Both the position numbers and the translations under genes were made by a program. This document shows, piece after piece, positions 54,451-64,000 of a stretch of DNA of 64,000 bases. Origin of the DNA: Ophiostoma sp. CBS 140.51 (taxonomy: Eukaryota > Ascomycota > Sordariomycetes > Ophiostomatales > Ophiostomataceae); the NCBI GenBank assembly GCA_029298735.1, contig JANSLP010000002.1, forward strand, positions 480,632-544,631, in the 5' to 3' direction. The notes below the pieces were generated by a model, which made no database searches, had not been told where the DNA came from, and saw only the letters and a list, made by a program, of their open reading frames with translations. The first letter of the stretch is position 1; each line of letters starts with the position of its first letter.

Positions 54451-57400
54451 GGTCGAAAACTCTACAAAGAAGGCTCTGATGGTGGTATTTTCCTTTTTTT
54501 TAGTCACAGGCATATTATACATAGGTAAATCATATTTTTCTTTCTTTTCCGTTTTTTTTTTCTTCTCTGGCCTTGTTTCTTTTTTCTTCTTTCTTTGGTA
54601 TGTCTTGTCCTATCCTTCTACGCGTATCGCGTATTCGTATCGTAGCCTTGGCGTTTTAGAGCGTGAGGTCGGCGAACACTATCTTCGGTCTACTTTGCCA
54701 TCCCGTCGTAGCTCATCGCCACCTATCCCACAACAGTGTAAGTGCCTTGCCAGCTTCAGTGATTTTATCCCCCCAGCCCGATGGCCCGGCATCCACTCCG
54801 CGACGTTTGACTGGCTCCACGCACTATTGTTCCAACCGAAACCGACTTTTTTTCCAAACCGTTCAACAGCCGCTTTTATTGCAGGTCTTGCAAGGAGACG
54901 AGAGCGAGGAAGAGGCGTACAGGGTCAGAGGGGCCAGCCTTGGCGATCATTCATCGGTGTTTCTTTGTTTTTTGGGGAGACCTTGGGGGTTGGTCCATGC
55001 AACGGTGAACGGGACCCGGCAGCTTCTGCACGCTAGATTCGAGATTCAACGTTGATGCACAAGCGAGAAGGTAGCTGTTATTACGATGGGCAGCAGTTGG
55101 TATCGTTTTGATTTTGTTGTTGCAGTTCTTAATGCTCATGTTTATGTGGCTTTTGCAGTATTTTATGTCTTATCTCTGGTTTTGTTTGATTTTTCTCATC
55201 ATCATTGCCATTTTCTTCTTTTTTCGTTTTCCTATTGTCTTGTTCTGCTCGCCCTGACTTGTTTCACAGGGCTATCAAAAGCCATGGGGGGGTCGTAAAG
55301 AATTGCTCGAGATGGACTAGACGTGCAGCCTGGCGTTGCAGACTAACAGCATTGTAGAATAATGGAGAGCAGGAGGTTGATCTAAGGTATCGATTTGTCC
55401 TGATGTCTTGCTTCACAATTTTCCCTGCTTTCATTGTTCTGGATTGATTGCCCTGCAGGTCTAGGTCTGGATTCTGGATTCTCATCTTTTTGTTCGTATT
55501 TCCCCCATTGTTCTCCATCATGTTCTCCATCCACTTCTCCAGTTTGGCCTGGCGAGGCCTTTATCCATCGTGGCATCTTTGTACCGAGAAGGGGAGGAGT
55601 GCATCGAGTAAGGCCCTGAAAATAAAAGTGGTTCATCTACACGATAGTTCAAAAGCCAAGAACGACCGAGAAAAGCCTTGTCTTCCTCGTCTTTCTTTTG
55701 CCTTTGCAGCATCTTCCCTGCAAATGCAAATGATCTACAGTATTTTCGGCACGTATTCCGCAGGGTGTGCAGCTCGTAAGGTGAAGGGCGTGTATCTTTT
55801 CGCATTTTTCGCCATTTTGCCTCGTCGTCTTTCTTCCACTCTCCACCACTATCCTTTCATCTCGCTTTCCAATTCATTGTCTCAATGCCATGTTGGCCCA
55901 AACGATTTTTTTCTTCTGCTCACACGCCCTTTTCACTCTCCGCCTCGCCCCTCTGTAGTACGACGTTTGAAAATATCGAGACTCTTGGCACCGCCTTCGT
56001 GTCGAACACGGGGAAAGGATACAAGGCCTTTATGTAATGGGGGGGGGGACTTCCTACGTATATCCGGGGGCCTGGCTTTGTGGGCAGCGAAGTTCCGCGC
56101 CGGCTTTGCAACTGACAATTCTATCGGGCAATCGGGGGAGGGGGAGGGGGGCGATGTGCCGCTTTCCGGGCGTTCGAGCTTCGAGCGTGAACGACGGCCT
56201 GACGGCGTAGGGCGGAACGGAAGAAAGAAAAATAAGTGCAGCCCCAGTTGAAGCTGGTGTACCTTTGTTTTGCTGCCTCTTTGTGTGTTGGAGGTGTATC
56301 TTTACTGGCGCGAAGTGGACCACTGAGATCCGCGGATTGCCAGTGGCGAATAAGTAAAAATTTAAAGGAAAAGGAAAATTTCAAGCAAAGTTCAACAAAA
56401 AACAGCACCACGATGGAGGCACAGTTCAACGCCAAATACCCCAAACGATACGCTAGGCATGATTGTAGTGGGCAAACAAAGCCACTGCCTGGGAGCTTTC
56501 CCATTGTTTTGTTGTCATCCTCGATACAGCAGCTGGACACCAAAACCCAATGCACAGTCGGAACAACGTGCCTTACGACACACACGGAAATAAACAACAA
56601 TCACAAGCAAGTGGCAAGACAATTAAACGAAAATTGGGATGTAATGGAGGGTGTGCGAGGTGCGCTGCTTGGGTGTTTTGCGTGGCATCGCCTTTGCGAT
56701 CGAGATGTAGTTTTGTGGACAAGGGGAATTTGGAGATTTTGTCGATGCTATAGGGCGGGATCTTCCCCTGAGCTCCCTTTGTGTTTCTGTTACCCCTCCT
56801 GCCCTGACGTACATTAGAGGCCAAACAAACCCTTCTCGCTTAAAATCGAAACCGTCGAGAGGCCGTTGCGGTGATCAGTTCCCTGACAGGGCAAATGTGT
56901 AGCCACCAGCGTTGACGCCAGCAACCACCAGCAAAGTGCACGAGTCAGACATTTTTACTTTGTGCCTTTGCAAATTGATTAATCCAACTTTGTGTCGTGC
57001 CTCTCGTCAATTTTTAATCGAATCTTTCATCGAATCTTGTCCACTTTGCCTCACCTTGCCTTACAGATCTTGTCCATGCATAGGGAGAAGGGCCGTTTCG
57101 AACAGTCCAGAGTGTCCAGAGTGCTGTTGATCTCCATCAAGATGGGTCCTCGGGTGGAATCTTGCTCCATAGTGCTCCATACAAGGCCATTCGCCGTGAT
57201 TATTCATTATGATTTTGCTCTCTTCAGCCTCTTGCTTGCGTGTCAGCCAACATTTTACCGACAGGCTTGTACAGATCGGGAAGGCTTCGAGAAGGTTTCT
57301 AGAACGGCGTCCGATCAGCCGTTGTATTGCGGGGCCTTAAGTGCCTTGCACATATTTTTTAAAAGAAAAACAAAAACAAAAAAAAGTGGCCGAGGTGACC

Positions 57401-60400
57401 AACTAGCCCAGGCTATCGGCTTTTACGGCTGTTCTTTCCTGATTCTCTCTTTTTTACCCATTCACTTTCCTTTGTCAACTTTGACGATGGATGGGCTTTG
57501 AAGCATGGACCATCTAGAGGGAAGACATCTTCACCTTGCAACTTGCAACTTTCGCCTGCCAAAAAGGGAAGCTCCGTTGGGGTGTGGGACAACAGTACCC
57601 ATGCTCCATGTTTCCCATTTACACCCACCGTCCATATCTCCTATGGATAGGTCAAATCCATGCCTCGGATCTTCTTATGCCGTCTCTGCCCTGTTCCCCA
57701 GTCTGCCATCGTCCCCCTATTTTTGCCCCGTCCCACCCTGGCCCTGCGTCGGCGAGCGTCGGCCAAATACCGAAACGGGCGGTCCACAAATACAACCAAG
57801 AGGAGAGCCAGAGCCAGTTCCAAGAGATGGCAGCCAGTCGTTGAGTATGAAGTCGTTTAGTTCTGTTTCGAAGAAAGTTTGAAAGCGGTGTGGCTGCTGT
57901 AACGTGCGTAACAGAGGAGACGGCAGACAACCAGGTGCAGTATTGGATAGGCACACAGGTACAGAAACAGGTACAGGTACAAGTACTTACACATGGACTA
58001 CTTGGATTGGACGTGGTCCAGGCACCTCCATTCAGCGCCAGCCTCCAGTGACTCTAGCGTCCCAACCGAACGGAGGACAGGGCAGACCCACAGGACACAA
58101 AATCAAGCAAAGACAGGGCATACAGGGAGAAGACAGCAAGAAGACCAGGTCAACGTCGCCGACACGGAGTAAGACGGAGTGGGCCTCGCAACGGAGGCAC
58201 GGAGGACAGGAGGGCAGGAGGGCAGGAGATGATGCAACCGGACGGAGTATCAAAGATGTTGGGGGTCAAAAGAAAGCGAGATGAAAAGCAAGAAAAAGCG
58301 GCCGTCGACCATGTTTTTGGGCCAAAGACTTTCATGGGACCAGCCAGATCATACACAGATGATGAGAATCAATCTCGATTTTGATTTCGCACTTCCTTGC
58401 CAGCCTTCCAGCCACCTTTTATGCCGTCTTTTAAAAACAAGGCCCGTGATGCAACCACCACGGGAGTTTGTAGGAACTTGTGCAGGCGGCTTTTGATTTT
58501 CTTGGACCTGGCCAGAGTCTAAAAGAGATACGCCGTCTGATATACGCATCTTACACACATCGTACACGTACTTGTGCAAACCTTATGCCGTCCGATCATC
58601 ATGGCCATTTAAAAGAGCCATCCCAAAGAGTTACCCAAAGAATGCGCATCCCCGTGTTTTGATATTGCATTCAAATTTCGGTCTGGGCTAGCCCTAGCCC
58701 CTTCGTACTCGTATGCCCCCCATACGCCAGATGCACATTTCGATGTTCTTACGCAGACGCAAGGCCCGTCTTCCACTTGCTCGGAGATTGGCATTCTTGG
58801 AAATGGGGTGACAGTGAGGGGCATAACATATTGCATATAACACAGAAAGAACAGGCAGGTCGACCTCACATTGTCTCTGTTGGTGCCGTGCCCTGCCTTA
58901 TTTCGGCTCGTTGCCCGATCGAATTACAATCAACATGAGAAAGAAATATCGTGAGGCCGTCCACTCTCTGCCGTTGCGTTTGTGCTGTTTAGCGACATGC
59001 CTTTTCCCCCCGTACTTTTACATTGATATGCCCGTCCTCCGGAATCACAAACGCACGGGTCAGCAAGCCCACGCTCTGGTCGCCGAGGAGGACGATTGCC
59101 CGCCCTTCCGCGTCGACAAGGCAGGGGTTGTACTCGTTCTCATTCACACTCCGGAGGGTTTTGTAACGGTGTGGTAGCATGAGACTCTTGGTTGTTTGAT
59201 TTTGTTTGATTTTTCTTGCATTTTTTCCTCTTCCTTCTCCGCTTTGCTTTCTTTTTCGCGCCACGAGGACAGCCAGCACCAAAATTCACAGGCAGAACCA
59301 CTGTTTTTCCAAGACATGCATATTTTCAGCCTGCAGACAGGCCGATGGACTGCAGACGGTGGGAGACCAGGCGCCAGGTGGGTGTTGTCTTTGTTGGTTT
59401 CTATTCCTTTTTCCATCTCATGTGGACGCTAGGACGGGTGATTCCAAAATGCAAAATCAACAGCTTTCTTTCCATAGCCTGTTGTGTGTGGTCAAGAGAA
59501 TCGAAGCTTGCAACTGAAGTGCAGGTGCAGTTTTGTAGGGTCACATTCTCAACCGAAGGAAATCAAAAGTTCCATTGTGAGAGGTCGTTCCAAAGAAGGA
59601 TGCACATCTTTGTTTGGCAAAAGCCTCCACTCCCACCTGGCACTGACTTTCTGGCTCGAGCTGACCTTGCCTTGCCAGTGTGCAGGGTAGCGGCCCCAAA
59701 AATAGGACTCCTTCTCTGGATCTTTCTCTCTCTGTGTGTGTCTGTGAGCCTCTCTGAACTCCTCGCCCTCCTGGCCGTTCCTTTTCGTTCCTTTCTCGAT
59801 TTTCCTGGCCTCCCGTTGGTCGGTTTACGAACATTGGCATCAAAGCTACCCTGTCAGATGGGAAAACGACGTCGTCAGAACCAGACGAAACAGAAAAAAG
59901 AAACCCCAAAATCCTAAATTTTCTTGTTGTTGCCCTTTCCCCTCTCCTGCCCTCCTTCCCGTCATACATCCTTCTTGGAAAGCCCTTTCCAAATGAGCAG
60001 GGACCAAAAGAAAGCTCAGAGGATTGGCACTAACAACCACAAAAATGGGGGGTGTGGAAAAAAGAGCCATGGGGGTGTGTCCCATTTTTACCTTTTTCTT
60101 CTCGCGGTGCTATCCCCTGCTCAAATGGGGGAGCGGAGAAGGGGGGGTGTGCTCCAATCCCTGCTTCCCACTCTCTCTGTCTCCTCTCAAGGATGATGGC
60201 AGTCATAGGGCGAGATCGACGAGGGAGGGGAACCACCAGAACCACCACACCAGTTAATGGACCAGGGCACAGAGCTTCAAACCCGATTTCCATAGGAGGG
60301 CAAAATGCGTGTTTGGCGATTACCTTTTTGTGTTGCACTCCGGACGACCTTGGACCAGGGGCATCTCGGAGTACGACGTCAAGGCCATCGCGTTCAACCT

Positions 60401-63400
60401 GAAGCCAACGTTCAAAACAGACTACCAACATCCTGACATCCAACGTCCAACATCCAACATCCAACCGGCGCAAGATCTCTCCTGTTTCTGTTTTTGTCCG
60501 TTCGTGCCATCATTCCCTCGGTTGACCTGCGACGTAATCGAGTTTAATCTCGGCGGTTTTATTCATGATTATTTTTCCTCAACCTCCGATATTCTAATTC
60601 TAGGCACTCTCAGGCACACTCACTTTCCATCATTCTGATTTCTGATGTTCTGTTTTGACTTTCCATTCACCTCCCCGCTCGATACTCACCAAACACGCTT
60701 GCACGCCTTGCATCTCACCTCCCATCATCTGCCATCATCTGCCACTTTTCCCTTCCTGGCCCAATGCCGCGCCCGGACGAAGATACGAGTGGGAGCCACA
60801 CGCTATCCACGCCATTCGCCATCTGCAGTCTCACCAGCCTTACGCCCTGTTTGTGAAAGATCCATTCGGAAAATGACATCAAATGTCCGGGAAAGTAGAA
60901 GGTGAGGTAAGGCGAGTACCGCGGTTTACTGTCTCGCCATTTTGCCCGACGGAACGGATTATGGTGCCTGGCGCCGGTCGCCGGCTCACCTCTCTTGATC
61001 GTTGCTTTGAATGTTGTCTCCTCAGTAGTTTGCCAATAGTGTCCTGATGTCCCATACGAGAAAAGGGGATAGGAAGAAAGGGGGGTGTGTCACACTGTAC
61101 TGGCCTCCATTCCCTTTTCCAGTGTTCACGGCCCGGTTTGCTGCAGCCCACAAAAAATTACTGTGCAAGTCAAAACGGTTCCAATATTGGCTTGCCAATG
61201 GGCGCCCACTAGAGCTTTTACGTTCGCAAAAACAAGATAAAAATCCTTCGCCCATTCCTTTCCCCTCACACACTCTTTCAAACCGGGAAAATAGGCACAC
61301 ACACCAAAACTCTTTGTCAGCCCTGTAAGGAAGCATGTGAGGGGCTCAAAGGCGATGGATGGAAAGGGAAAGGAAGCTACTGGCGGCAACGGCGGGCGGT
61401 TGTTTTTGCGACTGTTGGTTGTTCTTGGACGTTGATTGACAAAAATTTTGTCTGGTGTCAGCAGACACACGAATGCAAGGGATGAATAACACGAGGCAGA
61501 GAAAAGAAGAACCAGAAAAAAAACACGTCCGGAAAAGGCAGCGTAGCACACCGAGAGCCTCATCTTTTTCCAAATACTTTCACCCTCAACTTGATTGTTT
61601 GTCACCGGGTATCGATGCAAAACCGACAACACCACCATCACTGTCGTCGACGCATTGGAAAAGACACCGAATTGTTGCGGGCCATGTCACCGGGCCGAGT
61701 TCATTGGGCCAAGCGGGACAAATTCGTACGAGATGATGCCGAAGATGTCGTCTTAAGTCTGGTGCAAACAAAGTATTTGATATTGTTCATCACGATCCAC
61801 TGGCCTGCAGCGAGCCAATGCAAGCCGCAAAGATCCAAGACACTACAGACAGAACAAACAGAATGGGTCCTTCCACCTTTTCGGGGTGCAGCTGGGCCGG
61901 AAGTCGGCGGCTCCAGACAGAATATGCACGCCAGACCATGCGATTTGCTTTTTGGTGCCATTTCCATGCCTTTTGGCTGTTCTGTGCACTGGCTTCAGCT
62001 GGCTCTGTTCGTCCTAGTCAGGGCTGGAGCCTTTCCCCAACCAGACACAGGATTCGCCACTGCGGGCGATGGGACATACCTCGCTCCAATAAGTCAAAAG
62101 CAAAAACCAATACACGCCCAGTGACACCGAAAACATGACGATGTGCCCTCCAATAAGAAAAACAGAACACTTCAAAAGTCTAAGAAAAAGAAAAATTGAT
62201 CCTGCCTCGTCCCAAAGTAGCAATATGTTTTGACAAAGTGTAGGGAAGCCGAGGCATGTTGTTGAAGTCATCCATTTTGAGCTGTGTCGCCGCCTATTTT
62301 GACAATTTGTACGTAAAGAGGCAAGTCTTGGCAAGCCATCTGTGCTTTGTTTGCTTTGTTTTGTGGAGGCATCATGCCATTCAAAGCCTATCTCCTCGGC
62401 GAACATATTGGCTTCTTCCTGTTTTCATTTAAAACCAAACGAGCTTCTTTGCCTGCCGCAGCAGAACGAGGAATTATTCCGATACAGCCTCGCCAATGAC
62501 TTGCCTTTGTTCTGTCTTTTCTCTTCCTTTTGTTCTTCCCCCGTTACAGGCTGTAGACAGCTGTGCGTCATTGTGACGCCGTGGCGTTTTCTACTGCCCC
62601 CTCTGTTACCATCCCGTGATGTATGTTGCATGCTGCACTCTCTGTTCTGCATTTTGCATACCTTGAATGCAAAAGGAACTTTTTTGCCTGAACGGGATAC
62701 TCCGGTGGGAGCAAAGGATTTTTTCGTCTGTGTGTTGTTCTTTTGCTGTGTGCAGACAGTATCTTTAGTGATTAAGCTGCATCGTATTACTACCGTTTCC
62801 TTGATGTTGGTTTGCCTCCCACAATTTCAGCTCTCCAGATTCCAGATTCTGCTCGCAGCTGCACTTTCCCAGTCAAGCAGCTGGTCATCGACCTGCATGC
62901 ATTCATTGAGGCAGTGCAAAAGAAAAAGAACAAAACACCAAAAAGACTGGAGAACACTGTAAAAAGTGTGACGACTGTGCATTGGGAAAGAAGCTTGTCT
63001 GGGCCTTTGCTGGGCCTTTTGCTGGCACTTTGTGGAGTGGTTCGACGCATCGTTGCCCTTCCCGGCTGGGCTGCACGACATGAGACGACATCAGACTGCA
63101 GTTTTTGGTGGCCACAACATGCGGGCATGCCTGTTCGTTCTGCAAATCGACCTGCAACTGGTCCTGCAACTGGTCCTGCAATACTGGTCTGCACACCTCT
63201 CTCTGCATGTGCCATCTTTCCTCTTTCTCTCCCATCTTCCCATCTTTCTAGCCAGATGCGGCATTTAATCTTGCAGCTTTTTTGTTTTGTTGTTGCGGTT
63301 GCGGTCTCCGTCTCCTGTTCAGCGTTTAACGTAGCCTTCTTGTCTCGCCTGTCGGTTGTCTCGTTTGTCTCGTCTGTGCCTCTCCAGCTGCGCTTGACCA

Positions 63401-63942
63401 CATGTTTTTTGAGCTGTACGAGTTTTTTTTCTTCTGTTCCACAGCGGCTCTCCCGACTGGTTCATGGCAACAGATGCAAACTAACAAGACCAACACGCGC
63501 CGCAAAATGCTTCCCCATTCTCTCCCTCCTTCCCCTCCTCCGCAGCCCCTCAAAACCAACAGACATTTTGCAAGTGGGCCCCTCCAACTCCAACGGGACG
63601 CTCAGTCCACCGAAAGAAATCGGGAAGGTCTCAAAGAAATCAAAACACAAAACAGAACGAAGAAAAAGGAGTGCATCTCTAGCCCATCTGTAAAGCCATG
63701 CATCGGTGACAGCGAAGGGCGTGCATGAACCCCTTTTCTTTCCTTTCCTTTCTTTGCCTTTCCCAGCTGCAATGCATATGGATCGTTCAGTCGTCCAAAA
63801 AAAACCTCCGCGTAACCTGAGATGACGCCAGGGTGAAAACTCTGTTTTGACGTTCGCCGAGTTGACGCCGCTTGACGTGTTGTGATGAAAATAGAAACAA
63901 ATACTCGTGCCACGCCCCACTTATTTGGATCTCGTTGGACTC

Positions 63943-63961
63943 GCACCACCTAAGGTGGTGC
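63943..63961. repeat. 19-bp palindrome
   Basis: GCACCACCT-A-AGGTGGTGC, nine-base arms around one A, lying just before a tandem repeat. Confidence 0.75.
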
Positions 63962-63963
63962 TC

Positions 63964-63997
63964 ACCACCCTAATGACCACACCACCCTAATGACCAC
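63964..63997. repeat. 17-bp tandem direct repeat (two copies)
   Basis: Two perfect head-to-tail copies of ACCACCCTAATGACCAC, possibly continuing beyond the window end. Confidence 0.75.
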
Positions 63998-64000
63998 AAA

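Larger units (their letters stand above)
54451..64000. other. Long gene-poor region to the window end
   Basis: No convincing gene. It holds pyrimidine-rich tracts (54485-54600), homopurine/G-run patches (56040-56150) and short degenerate repeats (57955-57985, 58195-58225, 60425-60470, 63146-63186). Frames up to 293 codons (62812-63693 plus) have low-complexity, motif-free translations. It may be the upstream region of a gene beyond 64000. Confidence 0.45.

Noticed and set aside
62812..63693. Plus-strand frame of 293 codons
   Set aside because: Translation is low-complexity with no domain, the first codons do not sit in a good start context, and overlapping frames on the other strand are similarly long.
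63964..64000. Telomere repeat at the window end
   Set aside because: CCCTAA is present twice but inside a 17-bp unit, not as continuous hexamers.

Overview
The window is nuclear DNA from a filamentous ascomycete. Introns are short (50-129 nt) with GT/AG ends and CTAAC or CTGAC branch sites. Coding regions favour G/C in third positions. The families present are fungal: Zn2Cys6 and C2H2 regulators, a Ypt35-type PX protein, Kgd4, Mrp10, a LAC4-type GH2 and an F-box/DUF6546-like family. That family and the gene style suggest Sordariomycetes; this is inference, not a species call.

Layout. 1-1974: the 3' end of a secreted cysteine-rich binding-domain-like gene and a broken tandem relative. 2999-4618: a PX-domain protein (YPT35 type). 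5126-17676: a compact sugar block holding a Zn2Cys6 regulator, an intracellular GH32 invertase, an alpha-glucoside/sucrose-type MFS permease, a GH2 beta-galactosidase and a DHA1-type MFS exporter. 19732-21356: polynucleotide kinase 3'-phosphatase. 21973-24048: a Pro/Ser-rich protein of unknown function. 24049-35029: about 11 kb without a convincing gene. 35030-35508: KGD4. 36670-38498: an F-box/DUF6546-like pseudogene. 38669-38740: tRNA-Arg(ACG). 39180-39528: MRP10. 40278-44277: a large disordered, probably nuclear protein. 44871-45938: a C2H2 factor. 46639-47343: a small hypothetical protein. 48269-50503: a secreted FAD-linked oxidase with an unusual N-glycosylation repeat. 50504-64000: about 13.5 kb with no convincing gene.

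The best candidate for an undescribed system is the sugar block. A 13-bp inverted repeat, TGTCGGTCCGACA (CGG-N1-CCG), occurs twice in the divergent promoter between the invertase and the permease. It occurs once more, in reverse complement, upstream of the beta-galactosidase. A second palindrome, GTACCGGTAC, also lies once in each of these two promoters, 30-42 bp before a 13-mer. I saw neither full sequence elsewhere in the window. The reading is a small regulon in which the adjacent Zn2Cys6 protein binds CGG-N1-CCG and switches on import of a disaccharide or oligosaccharide and its cleavage inside the cell.

Exon boundaries were placed by eye from splice signals and protein continuity. Family assignments come from motif recognition; no database search was run.
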